Shown: positions 5,974 to 13,614, counted from the first letter of the stretch. The stretch: 24,379 nt of DNA from SIG440 sp045578305 (GCA_045578305.1 JAZNKA010000022.1:1-24379), one strand, 5' to 3'. Translations and numbers: made by a program. The notes: generated by a model from the letters alone, not told the origin.

Positions 5974-8334
5974 TTATTTTTTCATAAGTATTCCGTCTTT
6001 TTCAAGCCGCAAGGTAACAGACTCGACAATTGCCATTGTTTCCTCTTTGGTAAGAGTACGCTCGGGATGCGAGAATACCAGTCTCACGGTTATTGACTTG
6101 CCGCTTTCGTCAGCATAGGTGTCAACAACCGACACTGACTTGATGAGCGGTGAATTTTCTGCCTTTATTGCATCGTTTATAGGTGCAAATTTTTCGCTTA
6201 CAAACGAAATGTCAATTTCCATTTCGGGAAAGCGTGACGGCTCTTTATACAAAATTCCCGCGTTGTCTATCTTCGCAAACACTTCCATATCAATTTCAGT
6301 ATATACAATAGCGGCTTTTTTGTCAATCTTCTTTGCCACAATTGGATGAACAATGCCAATTTCGCCTATTTCTGTTCCTCCGCAGAAAATCTTGTTAAGA
6401 TTTTTAAGATGCTGATAAGAATGTGTTGCCTCCACAGCCTTAAAGCTGAGCTGATGATGATTTATATCATCTGCAACAACCGCCAGCATATCGCGAAGCT
6501 CGAAATAAAGTTGTTCATAAGTTTTTGACTTTGAGAACAATGTGATTGCAAGCTTTTTATGCTCATTGCAGCTGTTGTCGGCATTTAGTCCCTCAACCAC
6601 TCTGCCAACTTCAAACACGCCAAAATCGCTTGCATAAGCAGTGTTGTATTTCACCTGGCAAAGCTGTGTAGGAACTATCGAGCGACGGATTGTTTCGATA
6701 TTGGGATTTGTAGCATTTATAAGCTTGATATTCTCCTCGACATCAATTCCCAAAGCCTTATACTCGTCATAATAAGCCCAGATATAAGAATGAAGCTCAT
6801 GAAGCGAATATCTTTTTACCAGAATATCCTTTACCCTGTCCTCTACAGTTTTTACAACATCAGCTCTTACCGGATAAAGCGGTGCCTCGGCTGTGTTTAC
6901 ATCAAAGTTGTCATAGCCGTAAATTCTTGTGATTTCTTCGATAATATCTGCCTTGATGGTGACATCCTTTGTTGCTCTCCAGCTTGGAACGGTAACCTTG
7001 AATTCATCACCACAAAGGTCAACCGCAAAACCAAGAGACTTGAGGGTTTTTACGATTGTATCATTGCTTATTTCTATTCCTGTATAGCGATCAACAAACT
7101 TTTTGTCAAACTCAAGATTTATTGTATCATACTTGACAGCATATTCATCTGTAAGCGCCGAAACAACCTTTACTCCACCATCAATTTCGGTAAGAAGCTT
7201 TAAAAATCTTCCTATAGCGGCAACAGTCATCTCGGGGTCAAGACATTTTTCGTAACGCATCGAAGCATCTGTACGATGTGCCAGGCGGACAGTAGATTTG
7301 CGGATTGAAACCGCATCAAATGTTGCCGACTCAAGTGTAAGGGTTGTCGTATCCTCCACTATTTCAGAGTCAAGACCACCCATAATTCCTGCAATTGCAA
7401 CAGGCGTGTCCGCATTGCAAATCATAAGTGTATTTTCGTCAATACTTCTGTCAATTCCGTCAAGGGTTTTGAATGTAAACGGCTTGTCAAAGCGCTTTAT
7501 ACGAAGTTTTTCCACCTTGCGCGAATCAAATGCGTGCATCGGCTGACCCATTTCAAGCATAAGGTAGTTTGTAAGGTCGGCAAGCAGATTGATTCCCCTC
7601 ATTCCGCAATAGAAAAGACGGATGCGCATATTTACAGGGCTTACATGCTTGGTAATGTTCTCGACCTGAATGCACGAATATCTTTGACAAAGCTTGTCTT
7701 CAATCTTCATATCAACTTTGGGAAGACTGTCGTATTTGTCAAGGCTCACACATTCAAGGGGCTTAAGTTCCCTGCCCGCAAGTGCAGCAAATTCGCGCGC
7801 GATGCCGTAATGACCCCAAAGGTCAGGGCGGTTGGTAAGGGACTTATTGTCCACCTCGAATATAATATCGTCAATATCATATATTTCTTTTACATCAGTT
7901 CCACAAGGCACAGCCTCAAAAATCTCCATAATTCCCGAATGGTCATCCGAGATGCCGAGTTCTTTTTCGCTGCAGCACATACCATAAGATGTGTATCCTG
8001 CCAAATCCCTTGGGGTAATATCAATTTCGCCGATTTTTGCGCCCACTTTGGCAAAAGCAGTCTTCATTCCTACTCTTACATTTGGAGCACCACAAACAAC
8101 ATCTGTAAGCTTGCCATCACCCGCATCAACCTTCAAAAGATGCAGTTTTTTTGAATCGGGATGGTCCAAAACCTCTTTGATTTCGGCAACCACGATGCCC
8201 GAAATATCACTGCCCTTTTGGAAAATATCGTTTTCCACTTCGGCAGTCGAAAGCGAAAACCTTGCAATAAGGTCCATTTTGTCAAGACCTGTCAAATCAA
8301 CAAAGTCCGAAATCCAGTTCATAGATAAAAACAT
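5974..8334 (-). CDS. pheT: Phenylalanine--tRNA ligase beta subunit
   Basis: PheT is the large subunit of the alpha2-beta2 enzyme that charges tRNA-Phe; it contributes tRNA binding and editing. The 786-residue protein has the expected order. An N-terminal tRNA-binding (Myf/EMAP-type) domain lies at about 40-150 (VAEIKEVLDHPDSKKLHL). Next come the B3/B4 editing region and the B5 region (IMGGLDSEI; later TVPSWRATKDVTIKADIIEE). A C-terminal anticodon-binding FDX-ACB domain begins at about residue 695 (EPSRFPEMEIDISFV). The length is typical. The start has a strong GGGGGAG site. It is 18 nt after pheS and shares its T-box control. Confidence 0.97.
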   Translation of the reverse strand: MFLSMNWISDFVDLTGLDKMDLIARFSLSTAEVENDIFQKGSDISGIVVAEIKEVLDHPDSKKLHLLKVDAGDGKLTDVVCGAPNVRVGMKTAFAKVGAKIGEIDITPRDLAGYTSYGMCCSEKELGISDDHSGIMEIFEAVPCGTDVKEIYDIDDIIFEVDNKSLTNRPDLWGHYGIAREFAALAGRELKPLECVSLDKYDSLPKVDMKIEDKLCQRYSCIQVENITKHVSPVNMRIRLFYCGMRGINLLADLTNYLMLEMGQPMHAFDSRKVEKLRIKRFDKPFTFKTLDGIDRSIDENTLMICNADTPVAIAGIMGGLDSEIVEDTTTLTLESATFDAVSIRKSTVRLAHRTDASMRYEKCLDPEMTVAAIGRFLKLLTEIDGGVKVVSALTDEYAVKYDTINLEFDKKFVDRYTGIEISNDTIVKTLKSLGFAVDLCGDEFKVTVPSWRATKDVTIKADIIEEITRIYGYDNFDVNTAEAPLYPVRADVVKTVEDRVKDILVKRYSLHELHSYIWAYYDEYKALGIDVEENIKLINATNPNIETIRRSIVPTQLCQVKYNTAYASDFGVFEVGRVVEGLNADNSCNEHKKLAITLFSKSKTYEQLYFELRDMLAVVADDINHHQLSFKAVEATHSYQHLKNLNKIFCGGTEIGEIGIVHPIVAKKIDKKAAIVYTEIDMEVFAKIDNAGILYKEPSRFPEMEIDISFVSEKFAPINDAIKAENSPLIKSVSVVDTYADESGKSITVRLVFSHPERTLTKEETMAIVESVTLRLEKDGILMKK

Positions 8335-8352
8335 TTATATTCTCCCCCTTCC

Positions 8353-9405
8353 CTATTCGTCATCGGTAAACTGCGACAAAGTCTTGAGGCTGCCGCTGTT
8401 TAAATCTCTGATATCTTTTACGCCATACTTCATCATTGCAAGACGGGTAAGTCCAAGTCCAAAAGCAAATCCTGTATATTCATCAGGGTCAATGCCGCCT
8501 GCTTTAAGAACTTCGGGATGTATCATACCGCAAGGGCAAAGCTCCAGCCATCCGCTGTGCTTGCACGACGGACATCCGTCACCACCGCAGATAAGACAGC
8601 TTATGTCAAGTTCAAAACCCGGCTCCACAAAGGGGAAAAATCCCGGACGGAGTCTTACCTTTATGTCCTTTTGGAAAACTTCCGAAAGCATTGTCTTCAT
8701 AAAGAATATAAGGTTTGATATCGAAATATTTTTGTCCACCATCACACCTTCCATCTGGAAGAATGTGTTTTCGTGACAGGCGTCTGTCGCCTCATTACGG
8801 AAGCATCTGCCGGGGAAGATTGCCTTAATCGGCACACCATCGTTTACAAGTGCATCCTTATATTTTTTGTAAATTGCATTCTGTGCAGCAGATGTCTGTG
8901 ACTTAAGAAGCTGACCGTTTTCGAGGTAATAAGTATCCTGCATATCACGCGCCGGATGATGCTTGGGAATGTTAAGAGACTCAAAACATTCATAATCCGT
9001 AACAACCTCGCTGTAATCCTCGACTGTAAATCCCATTGACTTGAAGATTTTTTCGCACTGACGCTGTACCAAAGTAATTGGATGATACGAGCCACGCTCA
9101 AGATTTGCCGGCATTGATATATCGAATTCGGGCATTTTGTTTATTTCTGCCAGAATTTCGGCATTTTTAAGTTCTTCGCCCTTTTCGGCAATCATATCTG
9201 CCGCCGTATTTTTAAGCACATTAACCTCTTGTCCAAAAGTCTTTTTTTCCTCAATGGACAAATCCTTCATTCCCTTAAGAAGTCCTGTTATAAGACCACT
9301 TTTGCCCAAAAACTCGACACGGATTTGCTCAAGTTCCTGAACATCCTTTGCCAAAGCAAGCTTTTCTTCAAGCTGCTTTTGAAGCATAACTGTTTGTTCT
9401 GCCAT
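8353..9405 (-). CDS. pheS: Phenylalanine--tRNA ligase alpha subunit
   Basis: PheS is the catalytic class II subunit (350 residues). It shows an N-terminal coiled-coil arm (about 5-85), motif 2 at about 198-220 (GRCFRNEATDACHE...FFQMEG) and motif 3 at about 311-330 (GFAFGLGLTRLAMMKYG). The open frame extends further upstream into the T-box leader. I chose the ATG at 9405 (MAEQTV) because AGAAAGGAAA precedes it and the extension would read through the leader's terminator. A cysteine-rich insertion, C270/C273/C278/C281 with C290 and C292, precedes the GMIHPEVL segment. This is typical of one bacterial PheS subgroup and may bind zinc. Motif 2 is of the RNE/HE type rather than the commoner RRD/TH type. 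Confidence 0.97.
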   Translation of the reverse strand: MAEQTVMLQKQLEEKLALAKDVQELEQIRVEFLGKSGLITGLLKGMKDLSIEEKKTFGQEVNVLKNTAADMIAEKGEELKNAEILAEINKMPEFDISMPANLERGSYHPITLVQRQCEKIFKSMGFTVEDYSEVVTDYECFESLNIPKHHPARDMQDTYYLENGQLLKSQTSAAQNAIYKKYKDALVNDGVPIKAIFPGRCFRNEATDACHENTFFQMEGVMVDKNISISNLIFFMKTMLSEVFQKDIKVRLRPGFFPFVEPGFELDISCLICGGDGCPSCKHSGWLELCPCGMIHPEVLKAGGIDPDEYTGFAFGLGLTRLAMMKYGVKDIRDLNSGSLKTLSQFTDDE

Positions 9406-9429
9406 ATCAAATTTCCTTTCTCGTTTAAA

Positions 9430-9694
9430 TACTAAAAAACAAAAAACCCGTCCCTTAAAATCCAAGGGACGAGCATAATTTACCCGCGGTACCACCCAAA
9501 TTCAAAAAGCTTTGCTTTTTGCACTTTTGGCGCTTTTTCATGTGCGCGACACTCTGCTTAACTCGTACTGATTTTCGCAGAACACTCCAATGCTGAAATT
9601 CACATCCGCATTTTCTGCAATCGCTTACAGCCTGTGACGATTACTCTCTTTTGAAAACAAACCGGTTGCTACTTACACATTTTCATCATGTGAC
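9430..9694 (-). ncRNA. T-box leader (tRNA-Phe sensing) of pheST
   Basis: The leader carries the T-box core GGGTGGTACCGCG (9485-9497, minus strand). A specifier-loop segment GAATTTCA has the Phe codon TTC complementary to 9595-9597. An intrinsic terminator lies at 9449-9471. Uncharged tRNA-Phe is expected to pair with the specifier and the T-box core and stabilise the antiterminator, switching on pheST when phenylalanine is short. The codon agrees with the genes downstream, which supports the whole assignment. The stretch 9406-9741 contains no protein gene, only this leader and its promoter. Confidence 0.94.
9431..9471 (-). terminator. T-box terminator hairpin
   Basis: Arms CGTCCCTT and AAGGGACG (9449-9456 and 9464-9471) form a hairpin. 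On the minus strand it is followed by GGGTTTTTTGTTTTTTAG. It is the alternative to the antiterminator formed with the T-box core. Confidence 0.9.
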
Positions 9695-9700
9695 CACTTG

Positions 9701-9729
9701 ATTATACCATTCAAAACTGGCAATGTCAA
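9701..9729 (-). promoter_or_regulatory. Full-consensus sigma-A promoter of the pheST leader
   Basis: The minus strand has -35 TTGACA (9724-9729), 17 bp, and -10 TATAAT (9701-9706), a perfect match to consensus at both hexamers. The predicted start is near 9694. The -35 lies only 12 nt past the rqcP stop codon, and no terminator separates the two units. A strong constitutive promoter fits control by downstream T-box attenuation. Confidence 0.9.
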
Positions 9730-9741
9730 GGCTTTTATTTG

Positions 9742-9987
9742 TTATTCTGCCATTACCTCATAAAGTGTTGCGGCTTCGCTTTTGCCAACCTGTTCGCGCA
9801 CATCGGTCACTTTTATTTTAAGGGTCCGGCTTCCAAACCTAATTTCCATCTCGTCACCGACCTTTACATCATACGATGCCTTTACCACCTTGCCGTTTAC
9901 CGAAATTCTTCCTGCATCACACGCCTCGTTGGCTATGGTGCGACGTTTTATCAAACGCGAAACTTTTAAATATTTATCAATTCTCAT
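9742..9987 (-). CDS. rqcP: RqcP/YabO-type S4-domain RNA-binding protein
   Basis: This 81-residue protein has an S4 RNA-binding domain over most of its length (RIDKYLKVSRLIKRRTIANE, then GRISVNGKVVKASYDVKVGD). In Firmicutes this family (formerly YabO, Hsp15-like) binds stalled 50S subunits with RqcH and helps add C-terminal alanine tails in ribosome quality control. I chose the ATG at 9987: a longer open frame exists, but MRIDKYLK is the family's usual beginning, and the upstream part would overlap mazG. It lies 4 nt after mazG. The gene order flippase-mazG-rqcP matches B. subtilis yabM-yabN-yabO. The following yabP and yabQ are not present here. Confidence 0.92.
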   Translation of the reverse strand: MRIDKYLKVSRLIKRRTIANEACDAGRISVNGKVVKASYDVKVGDEMEIRFGSRTLKIKVTDVREQVGKSEAATLYEVMAE

Positions 9988-9991
9988 AATC

Positions 9992-10681
9992 CTATTCCTC
10001 GTGCTTTGAAAATTCCTGAACAAATGAGTTTGTGTATCTGGCGAGTGCTGTTTCGGCATCCACATCAAGAGCCTTGGCAACCGAAACAAGCTCAAAAAGC
10101 ATTTTTCCGATATATTTTTCCGAAACCTCTTTGGCATCATTTCCGCTTAGTACATTTGTCATCTTGGATATACTTTCGGCAACTACCTGAGGTGTGTTGA
10201 ATATATATCCGCCTTTTTCTGCCTTTGACTGAACTTTTTCAGCACGCATCAATGCCGGAAGACTTTTTGCAATACCCTCCATATCCTCACCGATAGTCTT
10301 TTGACCTCGTTCTTCGCGTTTTATACGACTCCAGTTGTCCAGAACCTCTTCGCTGTCTTTGACCTCAACATCACCAAATACATGCGGATGCCTTGTTATA
10401 AGCTTGCTGCACACAGCCGATATAACATCATCAATATTATATTCATTGTTTTCCTTGCCTATCTGGGCATGGAAAACCACCTGCAAAAGAAGGTCGCCAC
10501 TTTCGTCTGCCATTTTTTCAAAGTCCTTGCTTTCCAGAACTTCAATAAGCTCGTATCCCTCTTCGATTATACTGTGCTTTATGCTCTCGTGGGTTTGCTC
10601 TCTGTCCCAGGGACAGCCGTTCTCGCCCCTCAGCTTTTCAACAATATCAAGTAAATTCTGAAATGTATATTTTTTATCCAT
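9992..10681 (-). CDS. mazG: MazG-family nucleoside triphosphate pyrophosphohydrolase
   Basis: MazG hydrolyses (d)NTPs to NMP and pyrophosphate, cleaning the nucleotide pool. The 229-residue protein has the two-repeat layout. The N-terminal domain starts with the characteristic GENGCPWDREQTHESIKHS and keeps the acidic residues Glu40, Glu41 and Glu44 and then Glu60 and Asp63 (ESGDLLLQVVFHAQ). In the C-terminal repeat the matching positions read ISKMTN (171-176) and IGKMLF (191-196), so the metal-binding acids appear lost. It lacks the N-terminal methyltransferase domain found in B. subtilis YabN. AAAGGGAA precedes the ATG. It sits 31 nt after the flippase and 4 nt before rqcP, in one operon. 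Confidence 0.93.
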   Translation of the reverse strand: MDKKYTFQNLLDIVEKLRGENGCPWDREQTHESIKHSIIEEGYELIEVLESKDFEKMADESGDLLLQVVFHAQIGKENNEYNIDDVISAVCSKLITRHPHVFGDVEVKDSEEVLDNWSRIKREERGQKTIGEDMEGIAKSLPALMRAEKVQSKAEKGGYIFNTPQVVAESISKMTNVLSGNDAKEVSEKYIGKMLFELVSVAKALDVDAETALARYTNSFVQEFSKHEE

Positions 10682-10712
10682 AGTAATTCCCTTTCCGAAT
10701 TTTCACTGAATA

Positions 10713-12443
10713 TTAAATCAATCTATATCTTTCCATAATTTCTGCAATTTTTGCGCCTTTTGGCAAATTAAGAATGTCGTCTTTTCTGAGACACCTTACA
10801 AAAACCAGTGCCACAGCATACACGACTGCCGCTATTGCTATAGCCATAAAGGTAGCGATTCTTGAGCCGGGAATAAGCTGCGAAAGCAGATTGTAAGAAA
10901 GCAGTGCTGCTGCGCCCATTATAACAGACGCGATAACCGGCTTTACGGCCATATAAACAAAGCTGAGCCTTATTTTAAGCATACTGATAATGCAAATTAT
11001 ATTCAAAACTGCAATAACTCCATAGCAAGCCGTCGTAGCAATCGGTGCCGCATCAATACCCCATATAGGAATAAAGAAATAATTCATTAAAACCTTTATC
11101 ACCCCGCCCACAAGCATATTTACTACAGGAACGTACACTTTTCCGTATGCCTGCAGAACCGCATTGCTTACCGAAACAAGTGCGACAAAAACAACGGCAA
11201 GCGAGAGTTTTTGAAGCAAAACGCTTGCATTTGCATCGCTGTAAAGTACCCTTAAAATCGGCTCGGACAAAAGGAAAAATCCCATTGCGCAAGGTAAAGC
11301 AAAAAGTACAGTTATCCTGAGCACACTGGCTGTTATTGTTTTTGCCTGATTTAGATTTTTTTCGGCTATTGCAGTAGATATTGCAGGAACAATACTCATG
11401 CTGAGCGCCACCACAATAGTAAGAGGCAAATTAAACATTGTCTGCGCCTGACCGGTATACATACCATAAAGGGAGTTTGCCTTTTTTTGAAAAAGAACAA
11501 GTCCATCCCAACCTTCCTCTGCTGCCGAACGAGCAAAATCTGTACCTTGAGCAAATATATACGAATAATTTTCGAAAACATCAGGGTTTACCACAAGCCT
11601 GTTCATAATTGTCGCAAGGTCAACAAGGCTTGTAAGGCTTGAAACTGATGCCCCTATTGTAATAGGTATGGCTATCAGCACTAGATTCTTCATAATATTC
11701 ATCCGGCTTCGGGTAGCTTGCCCCTTTAGTGGTCTTGCCTTTTTTTCGCGGCAGGTATAAATAATCATCATAAGCAAAAGTGCAAGAAATGTACCTGCCG
11801 TCACGCCAAAAATAGCACCTGTCGCAGAATACATGGTTCGATTGTGCATGGATGAAATCTGATTTGCAGAAAAATCGAGCACTTTTGCAAGATCGGGATT
11901 TACCGCCATTCTGACAAACAGAAGTGCTGCCGCAATTCCCAAAACCAGCTTTGTCAACGACTCGACAACTTCAGATGCAGCGGTCGGGTACATATTTTGC
12001 TTGCCCTGAAAATATCCACGATAAGCCGACACAATCGATACAAAAAAAACTGCAGGTGAAATAACCCGTATGCCCATAGCAGAATCAGGATTTCCCAAAA
12101 GCATTGCAAGACTGTCTGCAAATAAATAAAGAACGATGCTTCCAACAATCCCAATGGTGCCGAGCAGGACAAAGGCTGTTTCAAAAATTCGTCTGGCATC
12201 ATATTCGTCTTCCTTAGCGACGCTTTCGGCAACCATTTTTGAAACTGCAATAGGAAATCCTGCTGTCGCAATTATAAACATAAATGTATAAATCTGATAA
12301 GCAACATTAAAAATGCCGTTGCCCTCTTTGCCAATAAGCTCATAAAGCGGCACTTTGAAAAAGGCACCTATTATTTTAACCAAAAAATTTGCTGCCGCCA
12401 AAATCAAAGCGCCCTTCAAAAATTTGCTTCCCTTATCTTTCAA
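10713..12443 (-). CDS. SpoVB/MurJ-type polysaccharide (lipid) flippase
   Basis: This large membrane protein of the MOP (MviN/MATE-like) superfamily has about 576 residues and roughly 14 hydrophobic segments. It begins FLKGALILAAANFLVKIIGA and continues KVPLYELIGKEGNGIFNVAYQIYT, the signature of the SpoVB/YabM/YtgP group. Relatives flip undecaprenyl-linked cell wall precursors, and SpoVB is needed for spore cortex in Bacillus. The position ahead of mazG and rqcP equals yabM. A GTG at 12452 would extend it by three codons, but the Shine-Dalgarno AAAGGG lies directly against that codon. I therefore prefer the TTG at 12443, about 8 nt downstream of it. I cannot tell spore cortex from general peptidoglycan function. 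Confidence 0.9.
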   Translation of the reverse strand: MKDKGSKFLKGALILAAANFLVKIIGAFFKVPLYELIGKEGNGIFNVAYQIYTFMFIIATAGFPIAVSKMVAESVAKEDEYDARRIFETAFVLLGTIGIVGSIVLYLFADSLAMLLGNPDSAMGIRVISPAVFFVSIVSAYRGYFQGKQNMYPTAASEVVESLTKLVLGIAAALLFVRMAVNPDLAKVLDFSANQISSMHNRTMYSATGAIFGVTAGTFLALLLMMIIYTCREKKARPLKGQATRSRMNIMKNLVLIAIPITIGASVSSLTSLVDLATIMNRLVVNPDVFENYSYIFAQGTDFARSAAEEGWDGLVLFQKKANSLYGMYTGQAQTMFNLPLTIVVALSMSIVPAISTAIAEKNLNQAKTITASVLRITVLFALPCAMGFFLLSEPILRVLYSDANASVLLQKLSLAVVFVALVSVSNAVLQAYGKVYVPVVNMLVGGVIKVLMNYFFIPIWGIDAAPIATTACYGVIAVLNIICIISMLKIRLSFVYMAVKPVIASVIMGAAALLSYNLLSQLIPGSRIATFMAIAIAAVVYAVALVFVRCLRKDDILNLPKGAKIAEIMERYRLI

Positions 12444-12545
12444 AAGTTTCACCCTTTCTGTGGCAAAATCCTACTATTATTTATATTATCACGGACTGAT
12501 ATTTTATTCTAAGTTATGTTTTGTATTTTCGCCAATACTTCAATT

Positions 12546-12574
12546 AGAATACTACAAATTCCCAAACTAGTCAA
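12546..12574 (-). promoter_or_regulatory. Predicted sigma-A promoter of the flippase-mazG-rqcP operon
   Basis: The minus strand shows -35 TTGACT (12569-12574), 17 bp and -10 TATTCT (12546-12551). The transcript would start near 12539, about 90 nt before the start codon. The pair lies in the 345-bp AT-rich gap between the flippase gene and the plus-strand gene at 12798. Confidence 0.6.
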
Positions 12575-12712
12575 GTCGCCCCACCGCTTGCGAAAATAAA
12601 CTTTTATTATATTCATCCAAAAAAATTTCTTCTTTAGTTTACATAATTTTTAAAACTTTTACAATTTTTTCTTAAACTCCTTGTTTTTACTGATTTTTTT
12701 ATTTGTCGAAAT
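12575..12712. other. AT-rich spacer between divergent genes, no gene seen
   Basis: This is the central part of the 345-bp gap between the flippase and the DUF6514-like gene. It is very AT-rich with long T runs on the plus strand. I see no open frame with a ribosome-binding site, no strong hairpin and no RNA family signature. The flanking parts hold the two outward-facing promoters. Confidence 0.5.
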
Positions 12713-12741
12713 TTGTAAATCATATCATATAGCAATATTTT
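12713..12741 (+). promoter_or_regulatory. Possible promoter of the DUF6514-like gene
   Basis: The pair is TTGTAA (12713-12718), 17 bp, TATTTT (12736-12741), placing the start near 12748. The match is only moderate in a very AT-rich stretch, so other placements are possible, for example TATAAA at 12750-12755. Confidence 0.35.
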
Positions 12742-12749
12742 TTGTGTGC

Positions 12750-12765
12750 TATAAAATGTTTTATA
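12750..12765. repeat. Perfect 7+2+7 palindrome next to the presumed transcription start
   Basis: TATAAAA-TG-TTTTATA is a perfect dyad. It lies about 30 nt upstream of the ATG at 12798 and just downstream of the candidate promoter, a typical operator position. AT-rich palindromes arise by chance in such DNA, so the functional reading is tentative. Confidence 0.4.
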
Positions 12766-12797
12766 AGACTTAAAAACTTTCACGGAGGTAAATCTAA

Positions 12798-13061
12798 ATG
12801 AACGAAAGTTTAGAAAAAACGCTGGTTTTGACTGCGCACCAAATAAACTACTTCACCGTACGCAGCAAAAAATCGACAAATAATCGTTTTTATGGAATTA
12901 TGGCAGAATCTTTAGATGACGAAAGCGACTTTGGAATTATAGAAAATCTTTTCTTCACACAGTCCGAAGCAATTGAATACTGCAAATGGCTTGCAGAAAA
13001 CGAAGTTTATCCTATCACACTTTGCGATGTTCTGGGCAATATCTATCATCTCCAAATCTGA
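12798..13061 (+). CDS. Small conserved protein, probable DUF6514 family
   Basis: This 87-residue acidic protein has no signal peptide, membrane segment or cysteine cluster (a single Cys in YCKWLAENE and another in LCDVLG). The pattern is YFTVRS...FYGIMAES, then IIENLFFTQSEAIEYCKWLAENEVYPITLCDVLGN. It resembles DUF6514, a family of unknown function common in Clostridia. GGAGG is well placed about 9 nt before the ATG, and the reading frame has ordinary codon use, so I regard it as a real gene. It is on the opposite strand to nearly everything else, and is followed by an inverted repeat and then a DtxR-like regulator. No function can be assigned. Confidence 0.8.
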   Translation: MNESLEKTLVLTAHQINYFTVRSKKSTNNRFYGIMAESLDDESDFGIIENLFFTQSEAIEYCKWLAENEVYPITLCDVLGNIYHLQI

Positions 13062-13084
13062 CCTTTTGATTTGCCCTGATTCAA

Positions 13085-13134
13085 AAAGAATACTTGTCAT
13101 TTTTCTTTTTCAAGACATTTGACAAGTATTCTTT
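13085..13134 (+). repeat. Perfect 15-bp inverted repeat overlapping a promoter (terminator or operator)
   Basis: AAAGAATACTTGTCA at 13085-13099 and its exact complement TGACAAGTATTCTTT at 13120-13134 are separated by 20 nt. As RNA it could terminate the gene ending at 13061, although the bases after it (ATTTTGATATAAT) make a poor U-tract. The right arm contains most of the -35 box of the next gene's promoter, so it may instead be a binding site that controls that promoter. Confidence 0.7.
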
Positions 13135-13147
13135 ATTTTGATATAAT
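13119..13147 (+). promoter_or_regulatory. Full-consensus sigma-A promoter of the DtxR-like gene
   Basis: TTGACA (13119-13124), 17 bp, TATAAT (13142-13147). Both hexamers are perfect. The start is expected near 13154, giving a leader of about 35 nt before the ATG at 13190. The -35 hexamer lies almost wholly within the right arm of the inverted repeat. Confidence 0.85.
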
Positions 13148-13189
13148 AAATAATAACATATTCAAATCTTATTTTTTGAGGTAAATGAA

Positions 13190-13600
13190 ATGAAACACAC
13201 CGAATCTACCGAAAACTATCTTAAGACCATACTTATTTTATCCGAGCAAAACGGATATGTCCGCAGCATAGATATCGTTCGCGAGCTTTCGTTTTCAAAG
13301 CCCAGCGTTTCGGCTGCTATGAAAAGCTTTCGCGAGAAAAACTATATAAATGTTGACAATGACGGCAAAATAACACTTACTCCGTCAGGTCTCAAAATTG
13401 CTGAGGAGGTTTATGAAAGGTATCAAACCCTGGCATCCGCACTTATCGCCTTGGGAGTTGACGAAGAAACTGCCTTTGAAGACAGCTGCAGACTTGAACA
13501 TTCGTTAAGCGAAAAAAGCTTTGACAAAATCAAACGACATTTCGAAAATCACAAAACTCCTTCAAATCGTTCAAGAGACATAGATGTTGTTCTATTGTAA
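13190..13600 (+). CDS. DtxR/MntR-family transcriptional regulator with a reduced metal site
   Basis: This 136-residue protein has an N-terminal winged helix-turn-helix (SIDIVRELSFSKPSVSAAMKSFREKNYI at about 26-53) and a short dimerisation domain. That is the size of MntR and shorter than DtxR/IdeR, with no SH3-like domain. The CRLEH motif (Cys100, Glu103, His104) keeps part of the primary metal site. Aligned by eye to MntR, Asp8 corresponds to Asn9, Glu11 to Lys12 and His77 to Tyr78. The DtxR ancillary His98 position is Phe96. It may therefore bind metal weakly or differently, or sense something else. It has its own strong promoter overlapping a palindrome and may autoregulate. It ends at a bidirectional terminator. 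Confidence 0.88.
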   Translation: MKHTESTENYLKTILILSEQNGYVRSIDIVRELSFSKPSVSAAMKSFREKNYINVDNDGKITLTPSGLKIAEEVYERYQTLASALIALGVDEETAFEDSCRLEHSLSEKSFDKIKRHFENHKTPSNRSRDIDVVLL

Positions 13601-13614
13601 AAATTTTTGACAGC

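Noticed and set aside
7534..8154. Long plus-strand frames opposite pheT (7534-8154 and 7991-8776)
   Set aside because: Both are antisense to intact pheT/pheS, do not resemble any family, and have low-complexity shadow composition.
9406..9495. Upstream extension of pheS by 30 codons
   Set aside because: The frame is open, but it runs through the T-box core and terminator. A clear ribosome-binding site and the usual N-terminus start at 9405.
9988..10140. 51-codon N-terminal extension of rqcP
   Set aside because: It lies entirely within mazG in another frame, and the S4-domain family starts at MRIDKYLK.
12453..12797. Hidden gene or RNA in the AT-rich gap
   Set aside because: No frame with a ribosome-binding site and no strong structure was found; only promoter-like elements and a short palindrome are present.
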